Positions 16,572 to 25,424 of a stretch of DNA of 59,877 nucleotides are shown in pieces (the stretch's first letter is position 1; every line of letters begins with the position of its first letter). The notes beneath the pieces are model-generated. The model ran no database searches. It was not told the origin of the DNA and saw nothing but the letters and a program-made list of their open reading frames with translations. Source of the stretch: Acanthamoeba sp. SK_2022b (taxonomy: Eukaryota; Discosea; Longamoebia; Acanthamoebidae); contig JANDJZ010000295.1 in NCBI GenBank assembly GCA_027943245.1, positions 1 to 59,877 on the forward strand. Reading direction: 5' to 3'. Made by a program: the position numbers and the translations under genes.

Positions 16572-17267
16572 CTATATGGTTTCGCCAAGCTTGGGGAATG
16601 TGCTAAAGCTAGAAGGCGTTCTTTCGAAGATTTTTGCTGGATTTCCAACGACAGTTACGTTAGGCGGTACATCTTTGGTAACTACGGCACCCATCCCAAC
16701 GATTGCGCCTCGGCCAACAACCAGTGGCTTATCAGGGCTTCCATGTTTTATGATGGCACCCGTTCCAATGTATGCATTGTCTTCAATTACCACATGTCCA
16801 TTGCAGTGCACGTCGGGAGCAAATGTGACGTAGTCCCCTATAATGCAGTCATGCGCAACATATGAATATATATTGCAATGGAAGTAACGGCCAATTTTTG
16901 CATTCGATGTAATCGTTGAAAAAGGGCAGAGAATTGCTCCTTCTCCAATCTCATTGTTTGAAAGAATGGAAATATTCGATGCAATAATAGAGAAAGGTTT
17001 TATATTAAGAGATTCAAATTTTTTGGCTATTTTTTCGCGCAGATTAAAATCCGCGATAGCTATATTGAAATATTTTTCTGAGTTTGAAGATAAAAAATCA
17101 TCTTCTGACATGACGCGGTGGCCGTTGATGGAAATCTCGGTCGGATCTTTCTCGACGAAAACCAATTCAAAATGTTCTTCTTTGATTTGCTTGCTCAACA
17201 TCTGAAAAGCTATTGGCATGACTTCGCGACCAAATCCGCCATATCCCACTATTCCGTAGATTTTCAT
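16572..17267 (-). CDS. Second hexapeptide sugar acyltransferase (PglD/NeuD-type)
   Basis: A 231-residue protein. It starts with a Rossmann-like YGIVGYGGFGREVMPIAF and continues into hexapeptide repeats from about residue 95 (ISILSNNEIGEGAILCPFS) to GMGAVVTKDVPPNVTVVGNPAKIF, the standard end of left-handed beta-helix acyltransferases. It probably acetylates an amino or hydroxyl group of a nucleotide sugar or polymer residue. It differs clearly in sequence from the one at 12564-13208, so the locus encodes two separate acylation activities. It lies between the GT4-GT2 fusion gene (79 bp upstream) and the double glycosyltransferase (5 bp downstream). Confidence 0.83.
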   Translation of the reverse strand: MKIYGIVGYGGFGREVMPIAFQMLSKQIKEEHFELVFVEKDPTEISINGHRVMSEDDFLSSNSEKYFNIAIADFNLREKIAKKFESLNIKPFSIIASNISILSNNEIGEGAILCPFSTITSNAKIGRYFHCNIYSYVAHDCIIGDYVTFAPDVHCNGHVVIEDNAYIGTGAIIKHGSPDKPLVVGRGAIVGMGAVVTKDVPPNVTVVGNPAKIFERTPSSFSTFPKLGETI

Positions 17268-17346
17268 TTAATGCTTTATAAGATTGTTGATGGTTAATTT
17301 AAAGTAAATGGAGCTGAGGGTTTTTTTGAGAAAATTTTCTCCATTA

Positions 17347-19188
17347 TTATTTTCCCCTGCCCTTGTCTTTCATGTGTGCGACACTGAGTAAGGACGTGAA
17401 TACTACATACCTCAGGGCATTTGCCCATGATAGAAATATCTTGGATCGGTCCAACTTCGGTGTATGCATGGACAAGGAAACCTCCATTATGCGAAGACCT
17501 TTTCGGCGAATAAGAAGCAAAGTGCCTAGGTCTTGATAATCCAGAAGAGTTGCTTCGGCTGATGCCGCGACCTCCATGGCGCGACGATTGTATATTCTGA
17601 AGCCAGACACAAAGTCCGCGTGCCAGAAACCAGTCAGCCATCGAAACCAATTCCATGTCATGCGCCGAATGAAACTTTCGGGGATTTTGAAATGGGCGAT
17701 TACCATGTCGGCTTGGTGGCGAGCTTCAAGGAATTTGGGTAATTCCTCTACCTCATATTTGCTTTCGGCGTCAATGGTCACTACAGCGCTGAATCCCTGG
17801 ATTTGGGCATAGCGAATTCCTGTTTGCAGGCTCCCCCAACTTGTCATGGAAAGCAAAGGGCGCAGCACGCGTGCCCCGTTTTTCTCGGCGAGATGGCAAG
17901 TGGCATCTGTGCTGCGATTGTCTACAACAATGACATGTGCCTGAACCAGTGAATGCACTCGACGTATCAGATGAGCAATATCTGATTCGTTGTTGTGCGT
18001 GGATATGACTACCAGCAAATCGTTCCGAAGCTGTGGGCGTCTCGTGTGGGGAGCAAGACCACTGTAGTGGCGAGCAATACCGCGCTCACAAGGGCCAATG
18101 CTGAAGTGACGATGCAGAGCTCTTTGGCCGGCCTGTCCTAGGCGTTGCCGCAATGATTGGTCATGTTTAAGACGGGCAATTCCTGTACGCCATGCATCTA
18201 TGTCTTCAAATGGGATGTGCAGGCCGCAGTGTGCCTGAGCCACGATCCATGGCATACCGGAGCCATGCAGGTCGGTGATCAAGCAGGGCTTGCCATGCAA
18301 CATAGCTTCCAGCAGTACTATCCCGAAGGCCTCTGTACGTTCACGGGAGGCTAGGCAGAAGACGTCGCACTGCGCGAGCAGTGCATGCTTTTCCTCTTCC
18401 GAAACAGGCCCTATCAATCGGATGGCAGGGGTGGATCCAATAGGAGTGTGTTGCCGGATTAATTCAGTCAGGGATTTATTCAATTCGCCCTCGCCGGCAA
18501 TCAGAAGTTCTACTCCTGGAAGTGCGGATACGGCATGAATCAGGGTCTCAAATCCCTTGTAGTAGGTTAGCCTACCTATTGAGAGCAGCCGGAGCTCAGT
18601 CTGTGGCCGCCATCCTTGGTCAGATCGCAGCGCTACGGAAGCCGGGAGTTTTCGCAGGTCCAGTCCAAGAGGGACTATGGCGCATTTGCTGCGCCAGGTG
18701 CGCAGGGCATTGCTGGCCTCAAGATAGGGTGGCGACGTTGCGAATACCTGTTGGGCGCGCTCCAGCAAGGCCTGCTCGAACGGCCGATACAGCATGTAGG
18801 CCAATGCCACGGACCACTTGATGTTGGACACCACTACATCGGAGTGCCAGTGGATGACCCAGGGCACGCGCCGCGCGATGGGCAGGGTAAGTGCCCAAAG
18901 CGCCGAGTTGTTGGGCAGGTGCAGATGCAGTACGTCGGGCTGAATGCGCTCTATGGCGCGGCCCAGTGCGCGCCGGAATCCCATGGCCATGGGGGCATAG
19001 ACCAGATTGAATTGAACGGGCACGCGTTCCAGCCAGGCGGGATCATCCGGCTCCGGATCACCATGGACCAGGGCATGGGCATCGACACCCTGGCGTCGTT
19101 GCTCATGTATCAGGTCGGCCAGAAAGACTTCCATGCCGCCTCGGTAGGGCGGGAAGAATTTGCCGACGTGAAGTATGCGCAGGGCCAT
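17347..19188 (-). CDS. Fused GT4-GT2 glycosyltransferase
   Basis: A 613-residue fusion. Residues 1 to about 375 form a GT4 enzyme: ILHVGKFFPPYRGGMEVFLADL at the N-terminus, LLSIGRLTYYKGFETLIHAV near 205, and REERT-type text CLASRERTEAFGIVLLEAMLHGKP holding the E-x7-E motif. From about 385, LLVVISTHNNESDIAHLIRRV opens a GT2 domain of the GT-A fold with VVDNRSTDAT and VVTIDAES as its DxD-like region, ending near 600. One polypeptide could therefore add two successive sugars. It starts 12 bp after the stop of the upstream membrane/TPR gene. It is GC-richer than the genes further into the locus, so its origin may differ. Confidence 0.87.
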   Translation of the reverse strand: MALRILHVGKFFPPYRGGMEVFLADLIHEQRRQGVDAHALVHGDPEPDDPAWLERVPVQFNLVYAPMAMGFRRALGRAIERIQPDVLHLHLPNNSALWALTLPIARRVPWVIHWHSDVVVSNIKWSVALAYMLYRPFEQALLERAQQVFATSPPYLEASNALRTWRSKCAIVPLGLDLRKLPASVALRSDQGWRPQTELRLLSIGRLTYYKGFETLIHAVSALPGVELLIAGEGELNKSLTELIRQHTPIGSTPAIRLIGPVSEEEKHALLAQCDVFCLASRERTEAFGIVLLEAMLHGKPCLITDLHGSGMPWIVAQAHCGLHIPFEDIDAWRTGIARLKHDQSLRQRLGQAGQRALHRHFSIGPCERGIARHYSGLAPHTRRPQLRNDLLVVISTHNNESDIAHLIRRVHSLVQAHVIVVDNRSTDATCHLAEKNGARVLRPLLSMTSWGSLQTGIRYAQIQGFSAVVTIDAESKYEVEELPKFLEARHQADMVIAHFKIPESFIRRMTWNWFRWLTGFWHADFVSGFRIYNRRAMEVAASAEATLLDYQDLGTLLLIRRKGLRIMEVSLSMHTPKLDRSKIFLSWANALRYVVFTSLLSVAHMKDKGRGK

Positions 19189-19200
19189 GGCGGACAGCGC

Positions 19201-21207
19201 CTACTTCGCCGCCTGAGGCTTTGCGGTAGCCGGGCTCAGCTGATTGCGGACCTGCCGGTACTGCGGATTCTGCGGCTCCAGGCGTATGGCCTGGTCCAGG
19301 TTCTTCAGCGCCTCCGGCAGGTTGCCCAGGCCGTGATAGGCCATTGCACGCCCGTAAAAAGCGGGCGCGCTGGGGCTGCGAGCAACCAGTGGTTCCAGCA
19401 GCTCTTTGGCTTGCGCACTATCACCCTGGCCGACAAGGGCCAGCCCCAATCCGACGATCAGGCGAGGGGCGTTTGGCGAGGTCTGCAGCAGAGTTCGGAA
19501 GTCGTCGGCTGCAACTTTGTATTGCTGCGCACCTATGGCCGCCTCTGCGCGTTTCAGGCGCAGGGTCTGCTCCATTTGCTTGGCGTTGGCACTGTCTTCA
19601 GTGGGCTCGCCCAGGGCGCGCGAGTATTCCTCGAATGCTGCGCGCAACTGGCCTGTGGCCATCAACGCTTCGGCTTTCTGGTAGTACAGGGCTTGGCCAT
19701 TGAAGCCTTTGGCCTGGGCTGCGGCAAAGGCATTGAGGGCTTCGGGGAATTTCTTTTGCTGGGACAGAACGGCACCCATATTGAACAGCGCATTACCGCC
19801 CAAGTCTCCAAGTGCGTTGGCCGTGGCGAAGTCTTGCAGCGCCTGGTCGAGCATGCCCTTGTCTGCGTGTGCTGTTCCTACGTTCAGGAAGGCACGGCCA
19901 CGTCCCACGGCATTGGCGGGGGCTTTTTTGTCGATTTTTTCAGCGGCATCGGCCCAGGATGTGCCTGCATCCTGCAGAGAGAGCACGCGTTCGAAAGCGA
20001 GGGCTCCGAACACCACGCCGATGACGATGCCGACGATGTAGAGGGTGCGTGGCTTGACCCCCGTCAGCGCAATGGCCACCAATCCCGGGATGGCCACAGC
20101 CCACAGGTAGCTGCGATACAGCACGAAGGGGTCCTGCAGCCAGACCGTGGCGAATTCGGTCGCATACCAGAGCAGGGGAAACAGGAGGCAGAGCGCGACC
20201 AGGCCGATGACACCGGGGCGCTTGAGCAAGGCCCAGATGGAGCAGGCCAGCAGGGCCAGGTAGCCCAGCGCGCCGGCCAGATGCCAGATCGATCCGAAGC
20301 CGAGAGGAAATGCCGGTCGCAGATCGATGGACATCCAGCCCACATAGGGAACGATCCACAGGAAACCATAGGCAAAGAAAAGGGCTGCCTCGTTAAGGAT
20401 GCTCAGGGGATAGATCCGAGAGGTGATCCCGGGCCGAAGGGCTTCCAATTGCCTTGCATAGCCCTGGGATTGCTCATCGAAAATCTGGCCCACCAGACTG
20501 CCGAAGAAATGAAAGACTGCCGCCGAGGCAACGGCCAGCAGCAGCAAGGCCATTCCCACAATGACCATGGCAGCCTTCAGGCCGGGGCGCCGCACAAAGA
20601 TATAGAGCGGCACCACCATGGCGACCGTCAGAAAGGCATGCTCCTTGGACAGGATGGCGAGCACATAGCAGATCAATGCCGCGATATGCCAGAGGGCTCG
20701 CCCGCTCTGAAGCCCGCGCACAAAGGCCCAGCATGCCAGAACGGCAAAGAGCGTTGCCATGACGATGGATCGCTGCACCAGGTATCCAACGGCGTAGACC
20801 GCGACAGGGTTGAGCGCGAAAAGGACCAGGCCCAGTTGCAGGGCTGCATCGCGCGACGCGTGGAAGTGGGGTTGCTCCTCGATGTCGTGCGGAAAGCGCG
20901 TCTGTGTCAGCAGTGCCTTGAACAATGCATAGAGAGCCGCCACGGTCGCGAGATGCAAGGCGATATTGAAGACGCGCTGCTTCCACCAGCCATCTCCGAA
21001 AATCTGTTCGATCCAGACGAAGCTGCCATACGACAGCGTGCGCTGCTTGAAGTCCAGCAGGCTGCCATAGTTGCCGAAGATCGTTCCATCCGTCAGACGC
21101 ATATCGTCGAACAGCAGCCCGTTGTTCAGGCCGGGCAGATATACCCCCAATACGGCCAGCAAAAGAAGGGCACTGAACCAGTAAATCGCTTTGGAGGGGG
21201 CAGCCAT
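19201..21207 (-). CDS. Multi-spanning membrane protein with C-terminal TPR repeats
   Basis: A 668-residue protein. The first 430 or so residues hold about ten hydrophobic segments, with LPGLNNGLLFDDMRLTDGTIFG in the first periplasmic loop. That acidic DD pair shortly after TM1 resembles the catalytic loop of GT-C (PMT-like) glycosyltransferases. Residues of about 450-660 carry tetratricopeptide repeats (KGMLDQALQDFATANALG, KFPEALNAFAAAQAKG, NLPEALKNLDQAIRLEPQNPQYR). A lipid-linked sugar transferase or a polymer length/assembly factor are both plausible. The frame is open far upstream, but ATG 21207 (MAAPSKAIYWF) directly precedes TM1 and is chosen. First gene of the minus-strand arm. Confidence 0.7.
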   Translation of the reverse strand: MAAPSKAIYWFSALLLLAVLGVYLPGLNNGLLFDDMRLTDGTIFGNYGSLLDFKQRTLSYGSFVWIEQIFGDGWWKQRVFNIALHLATVAALYALFKALLTQTRFPHDIEEQPHFHASRDAALQLGLVLFALNPVAVYAVGYLVQRSIVMATLFAVLACWAFVRGLQSGRALWHIAALICYVLAILSKEHAFLTVAMVVPLYIFVRRPGLKAAMVIVGMALLLLAVASAAVFHFFGSLVGQIFDEQSQGYARQLEALRPGITSRIYPLSILNEAALFFAYGFLWIVPYVGWMSIDLRPAFPLGFGSIWHLAGALGYLALLACSIWALLKRPGVIGLVALCLLFPLLWYATEFATVWLQDPFVLYRSYLWAVAIPGLVAIALTGVKPRTLYIVGIVIGVVFGALAFERVLSLQDAGTSWADAAEKIDKKAPANAVGRGRAFLNVGTAHADKGMLDQALQDFATANALGDLGGNALFNMGAVLSQQKKFPEALNAFAAAQAKGFNGQALYYQKAEALMATGQLRAAFEEYSRALGEPTEDSANAKQMEQTLRLKRAEAAIGAQQYKVAADDFRTLLQTSPNAPRLIVGLGLALVGQGDSAQAKELLEPLVARSPSAPAFYGRAMAYHGLGNLPEALKNLDQAIRLEPQNPQYRQVRNQLSPATAKPQAAK

Positions 21208-21363
21208 TGCTTCTTGTCTTGTCTCGGATGTGGCGGAACTTGGAATGGTGGGCCGGGAAATGGCCGCTCTCGGGAAGAGCGCAGGCAGTTTACCAGCCGA
21301 GCAACCCGCTACCGCAGCCTGCTGCGCCGGTTTGACGTGAGTGTTGTGAGAAGGCCCGAGATG

Positions 21364-21400
21364 AAAAAAGCCCCATGCTGCGTCAGGCGCGGCATGGGGC
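21364..21400 (-). terminator. Intrinsic terminator of metK
   Basis: GCATGGGGC (21392-21400) and GCCCCATGC (21370-21378) form a 9-bp GC-rich stem with a 13-nt loop. On the minus strand it is followed by six T residues (21369-21364). It lies 43 bp after the metK stop. Confidence 0.85.
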
Positions 21401-21442
21401 CGGGAGGCCATCAGATGGGCGTGAACGCCCCTGGCATTTTGC

Positions 21443-22624
21443 TTACAGGCCAGCCGCAGCACGCAGCGCCGCTGCCTTGTCCGTCCGCTCCCAGGTGAAC
21501 TCGGGCTCTTCACGGCCGAAGTGGCCATAGGCAGCGGTCTTGCTGTAGATCGGGCGCAGCAGGTCCAGCATCTGGATGATGCCCTTGGGACGCAGGTCGA
21601 AGTGGGCGGCCACCAGCTTGGCAATCTCGGCGTCGGGGATGACGCCTGTGCCTTCGGTGTAGACCGTGATGTTCATCGGGCGTGCCACGCCGATGGCGTA
21701 GGCCACCTGGATCTGGCACTGGCGCGCCAGGCCGGCGGCCACGATGTTCTTGGCCACGTAGCGCGCGGCGTAGGCGGCGCTGCGGTCCACCTTGGTTGGG
21801 TCTTTGCCGCTGAAGGCGCCGCCGCCGTGGGGGCAGGCACCGCCGTAGGTGTCGACGATGATCTTGCGGCCGGTCAGGCCGCAGTCACCCTGGGGGCCGC
21901 CCACGACGAAGCGGCCCGTGGGGTTGATCAGGTACTTGGTGTCCTGCAGCCACTCGGAGGGCAGCACGGGCTTGATGATTTCCTCGATGATGGCTTCGGT
22001 GAAGCTGGACTTCATCCTGGTGGCCGATTCCGACTGGTCGGGGCTGTGCTGGGTGGACAGCACCACTGTGTCGATGCTGTGGGGCTTGCCGTCCACGTAG
22101 CGCATGGTCACCTGGCTCTTGGCGTCAGGACGCAGGAAGGGCAGGCGGCCGTCCTTGCGCAGCTGGGCCTGGCGCTCGACGAGGCGGTGCGCGTAGTAGA
22201 TGGGCGCGGGCATCAGCTCGGGTGTCTCGTCGCAGGCGTAGCCGAACATCAGGCCCTGGTCGCCAGCGCCGGTGTTGAGCTCGTCATCGCTGGCCTTGTC
22301 CACGCCCTGGGCGATGTCCTGGCTCTGCTTGTCGTAGGCCACGAGCACGGCGCAGCCCTTGTAATCGATGCCGTAGTCGGTGTTGTCGTAGCCGATGCGC
22401 TTGATGGTGTCGCGTGCGACCTGGATGTAGTCGACGTTGGCGCCCGTGGTGATCTCACCTGCCAAAACCACCAGGCCCGTGTTGGTCAGTGTCTCGGCCG
22501 CCACGCGGCTGTACGGGTCTTGGGCGAAAATGGCGTCCAGGATCGCGTCAGAGATCTGGTCGGCCACCTTGTCCGGATGGCCTTCAGAGACGGATTCCGA
22601 GGTGAAAAGAAAATCGTTCGCCAT
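21443..22624 (-). CDS. metK: S-adenosylmethionine synthase
   Basis: A 393-residue protein closely matching MetK. It makes S-adenosylmethionine from methionine and ATP. Visible motifs are [21 protein letters not shown] at residues 7-27, the signature [36 protein letters not shown] and the P-loop-like [16 protein letters not shown]. The ATG at 22624 is set by AAGGAG nine bases upstream. The longer open frame into the divergent gene is ignored. A hairpin lies just before the ribosome binding site, and a clear terminator follows the gene. It is transcribed divergently from the lipid A acyltransferase pair. Confidence 0.97.
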   Translation of the reverse strand: MANDFLFTSESVSEGHPDKVADQISDAILDAIFAQDPYSRVAAETLTNTGLVVLAGEITTGANVDYIQVARDTIKRIGYDNTDYGIDYKGCAVLVAYDKQSQDIAQGVDKASDDELNTGAGDQGLMFGYACDETPELMPAPIYYAHRLVERQAQLRKDGRLPFLRPDAKSQVTMRYVDGKPHSIDTVVLSTQHSPDQSESATRMKSSFTEAIIEEIIKPVLPSEWLQDTKYLINPTGRFVVGGPQGDCGLTGRKIIVDTYGGACPHGGGAFSGKDPTKVDRSAAYAARYVAKNIVAAGLARQCQIQVAYAIGVARPMNITVYTEGTGVIPDAEIAKLVAAHFDLRPKGIIQMLDLLRPIYSKTAAYGHFGREEPEFTWERTDKAAALRAAAGL

Positions 22625-22642
22625 GTGAATAAACTCCTTGGT

Positions 22643-22677
22643 TGCAGCTTTTTTTGATGGGCGTTGCCCAAGCTGCA
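22643..22677 (-). promoter_or_regulatory. Hairpin in the metK leader
   Basis: TGCAGCTT (22643-22650) pairs with AAGCTGCA (22670-22677). An inner stem, GGGC (22659-22662) with GCCC (22666-22669), closes a GTT loop. On the metK RNA it sits just 5' of the ribosome binding site AAGGAG. It may influence metK translation or mRNA stability. It does not match any SAM riboswitch class I can recognise. Confidence 0.4.
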
Positions 22678-22759
22678 GGAGCCCTGGCGAACGCTTTAGC
22701 AGACTTGTTTTACGTCGCTCTGCAAGTTGCTCAGTTAACTCAGCGACCCGCACATTTTA

Positions 22760-23611
22760 ATGCCTTCCTTGTTCCGACTGTTTGCTGCACTGCCTTTGTG
22801 GCTATTGCACCCCCTTGGCGCGCTCATGGGCTGGGTGGCTTTCGTGGCCTCCGGCACGTACCGGCGCCGCTTTCTGGCCAATGCCCGCCAGGCCGGCTAC
22901 GGCTTCGGCTCAGTGGCGCCGGCCGTGGGGCACGCGGGGCGCATGGTGGCGGAGCTGCCGCGCATGTGGATGGGCAGGCAGCCGAGCTGCCAGATGCACA
23001 ACGAGGAATGCGTGCGCCGGGCCTACGCCGCCGGGCGCGGCATCATCTTTCTGACGCCCCACCTGGGCTGCTTCGAACTGTCGGTGCAGCATGCGGCACG
23101 GCAATGGTCGGCCGAGCATGGCGAGATCACCATTCTCTACCGCCCCGCGCGCCAGCCCTGGCTGGCCCGCGTCATGGAGACGGCGCGCAACCGCCCCGGC
23201 GTGCAGGCCGTGCCGACCACGCTGGCTGGCGTGCGCCAGATGATCAAGGCGTTGCGCAAGGGCATGGCCGTGGGGCTGCTGCCAGACCAGGTTCCGCCCG
23301 AGGGGCAGGGTGTCTGGTCGCCGTTCTTCGGCCGTGATGCCTATACGATGACGCTGGCTGCGCGCCTGGCGTTGCAGACGGGGGCCGCTGTGATCGTGGC
23401 CCGTTGTGAGCGCTTGTCCTGGGGGCGGGGCTATGCGCTGTATCTTGAGGAGTTGCCCGTGCCCTTGTCCGAGAATCTGGAAGCTGCGGTGCAGCAGATC
23501 AACGAGGCGATGGAACACACCATCCGCCAATGCCCGCAGCAGTACCTGTGGGGCTATGCGCGCTACAAGCAGCCGCGCCGTGAAGCAGCTGCCGGCGAGG
23601 TGGGTGCATGA
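22760..23611 (+). CDS. Lipid A acyltransferase (LpxL/HtrB family), first copy
   Basis: A 283-residue inner-membrane acyltransferase adding a secondary acyl chain to the Kdo2-lipid A precursor from acyl-ACP. A hydrophobic N-terminus (LFRLFAALPLWLLHPLGALMGW) is followed by the catalytic H-x4-E motif in TPHLGCFELS near residue 103. LPDQVPPEGQGVWSPFFGRDAYT is the usual downstream block. It is coupled to a second family member by an ATGA overlap at 23608. Two copies in tandem are consistent with LpxL-like and LpxM-like roles, but which is which cannot be told here. It sits near the O-antigen locus but in normal high-GC DNA. Confidence 0.9.
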   Translation: MPSLFRLFAALPLWLLHPLGALMGWVAFVASGTYRRRFLANARQAGYGFGSVAPAVGHAGRMVAELPRMWMGRQPSCQMHNEECVRRAYAAGRGIIFLTPHLGCFELSVQHAARQWSAEHGEITILYRPARQPWLARVMETARNRPGVQAVPTTLAGVRQMIKALRKGMAVGLLPDQVPPEGQGVWSPFFGRDAYTMTLAARLALQTGAAVIVARCERLSWGRGYALYLEELPVPLSENLEAAVQQINEAMEHTIRQCPQQYLWGYARYKQPRREAAAGEVGA

Positions 23612-24474
23612 GCGGGCGCATCGGCGTGTGGCTGATGCGGTCGCTGGCTTGGATGCCGCTGCCGTGGCTGCGGGGGCTGGGTGCGTTTCTGGGGCGGCTG
23701 CTGTTCGTGCTGGCCGCGCCGCGCCGCAAGGTGGCGCTGCGCAATCTGGCGATGTGCTTTCCCGAGCTGACCGAGGCGCAGCGCGTGGAGCTGGCGCGCA
23801 GTAACTTCATCGTCTTTTGCCAGACCTGGCTGGACCGCAGCTGGCTGTGGGCCGCGCCGCGCGAGGTGGTAGCCGAGCGCGTGAAGCTGCAGGGCGCCGT
23901 GCATGAGCTCGATGGCGATACGCCCACCATCCTGTTCGCGCCGCATTTCTACAGCATGGACGCGGGCGGGCTGGCCTTGCCGCTGCACACCACGCGGCCC
24001 TTCACCTCGATCTTCTCCACCCATCCGGACCCGGCGGTCGATGAGTGGTTCATGTCGGGGCGCCAGCGCTTTGGCGACGTGCGCATGCTCAACCGCGCCG
24101 ACGGGGTCAAGCCCATCATCTCCAGCCTGCGCAAGGGCGGTTTGCTGTACCTTTTGCCCGACATGGACTTCGGTCGCAACGACTCGGTCTTCGTGCCTTT
24201 CTTCGGCGTGAACGCGGCCACCATTCCCTCGCTGTCGCGCTTCGCGCGCCTGGGCCGGGCCAAGGTGCTGGGCATGTACACGCGCATGACGCCCACGGGC
24301 TACGTGGCCGAGATCACGCCGGCCTGGACGGATTTCCCCACCGACGATGTCGAGGCCGATACGGCCCGCATGAACCGTGAGCTGGAGGCGGCCATCCGCA
24401 CCATGCCCGACCAGTACTACTGGGTGCACAGGCGCTTCAAGACCCGGCCCGAGGGCGAGCCTTCGATCTACTGA
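23608..24474 (+). CDS. Lipid A acyltransferase (LpxL/LpxM family), second copy
   Basis: A 288-residue protein of the same family as its upstream neighbour. It shows a hydrophobic N-terminal segment (SLAWMPLPWLRGLGAFLGRLLFVLAA) and the motif H-x4-D in FAPHFYSMDAGG near residue 113. LLPDMDFGRNDSVFVPFFGVNAATIPSLSR forms the second conserved block. It probably installs the other secondary acyl group of lipid A. Its start overlaps the previous stop by four bases. Its own last seven bases overlap the end of the convergent alpha/beta hydrolase gene. Confidence 0.9.
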   Translation: MSGRIGVWLMRSLAWMPLPWLRGLGAFLGRLLFVLAAPRRKVALRNLAMCFPELTEAQRVELARSNFIVFCQTWLDRSWLWAAPREVVAERVKLQGAVHELDGDTPTILFAPHFYSMDAGGLALPLHTTRPFTSIFSTHPDPAVDEWFMSGRQRFGDVRMLNRADGVKPIISSLRKGGLLYLLPDMDFGRNDSVFVPFFGVNAATIPSLSRFARLGRAKVLGMYTRMTPTGYVAEITPAWTDFPTDDVEADTARMNRELEAAIRTMPDQYYWVHRRFKTRPEGEPSIY

Positions 24475-25379
24475 ACGGGGCGGGACAGGAACTGCTCCAG
24501 CGCTTGCCGCACCGCATCGGGCTGCTCGTGCACGACCCAGTGCGAGGTGCCGGCCAGGTGCTGCACGGTCAGGCGCGGCACCCACGGCTCCAGACCTTCG
24601 ACCAGTGCAGGCTGCAGCGCCGGGTCGCTGTCGCCCCAGAGCACATGCGTGGGCACGCCGATGTCCAGCATCTCGGGCGGCAGCCTCAGGTTGCGCAGTG
24701 CGTCGGCTGAGGCCGGATCTTCGGGCCGGGGCGGCACCAGGGGACTGGCGCCGTAGTAGTGGCAGGAGCCTTGCACGCCCAGGTCCCAGTGCTCGCGGTA
24801 GCGCTGCTGCAACTGCGGCGTGAGCCATCCGGGCAACTCGCCCTGCGGTGTGCGGAAAAATCCCAGCATGCGCTGCCAGTCGTTCTCGGCCAGCAGGGCG
24901 GGCGCATCAGGTCGGCGCAGAAAATGCATGTACTGGCTTGCGGCCTGCTGCACGGGGTTGTGCAGCAGTTCGCGCAGAAAGGCGCCCGGATGTGGGGCGT
25001 TGAGGATCATCAGCCGTTGCATCAGCCCGGGATGGCGGTTGGCCAGGCCCCAGGCCAGGGCACCGCCCCAGTCGTGGGCGATCACGCAGGCTGCGGGTGC
25101 GCCAGGGCTTTCGATGGCGATCAGCGCCGCCAGATCCTGCAGCAGGTGCTTGGCCTTGTACTGCTCCACACCGGCCGGCTGGCTGGAACGGCCAAAGCCC
25201 CGCAGATCGGGGGCGACGCAACGCCATTGCGTGCCGAACTGCTCCAGCATGCCTTCCCAGATGAAGCTGCCTTCAGGAAAGCCGTGCAGGAACAGCAGCA
25301 GTGGCTGGCCGGGTTCGCCGCTGACGCGGCAGTGCAGATGGATGCCGTGAGGCAGCTCGCGAATGCAGGTGGTCACCAT
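24468..25379 (-). CDS. Alpha/beta hydrolase with aspartate nucleophile (epoxide hydrolase/dehalogenase-like)
   Basis: A 303-residue alpha/beta-hydrolase. The oxyanion-hole motif HGFPE is at residues 32-36, the nucleophile elbow AHDWGGALAW has Asp103, and a C-terminal catalytic His lies in GTSHWVVHEQP. Asp in place of Ser at the elbow places it with epoxide hydrolases, haloalkane dehalogenases and fluoroacetate dehalogenases rather than esterases. A cap domain is likely between about 130 and 230. The substrate is unknown. The ATG at 25379 is supported by AAGGAG seven bases upstream. The gene converges on the acyltransferase gene with a seven-base overlap at the stop codons. Confidence 0.85.
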   Translation of the reverse strand: MVTTCIRELPHGIHLHCRVSGEPGQPLLLFLHGFPEGSFIWEGMLEQFGTQWRCVAPDLRGFGRSSQPAGVEQYKAKHLLQDLAALIAIESPGAPAACVIAHDWGGALAWGLANRHPGLMQRLMILNAPHPGAFLRELLHNPVQQAASQYMHFLRRPDAPALLAENDWQRMLGFFRTPQGELPGWLTPQLQQRYREHWDLGVQGSCHYYGASPLVPPRPEDPASADALRNLRLPPEMLDIGVPTHVLWGDSDPALQPALVEGLEPWVPRLTVQHLAGTSHWVVHEQPDAVRQALEQFLSRPVQ

Positions 25380-25424
25380 GTTGCGCTCCTTGCGGGGCGC
25401 TGGCTACACGAGCGCCTCCAGGCG

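Noticed and set aside
18616..21498. A 960-codon open frame on the plus strand opposite the membrane/TPR and glycosyltransferase genes
   Set aside because: Composition is Gly/Arg/Gln/His-rich with no recognisable domain. The minus-strand genes have clear families, so this is an antisense shadow of GC-rich coding DNA.
22625..22759. A SAM riboswitch before metK
   Set aside because: A hairpin is present, but it does not show the conserved cores of the SAM-I, SAM-II or other SAM/SAH classes I know. Only a generic leader hairpin is claimed.
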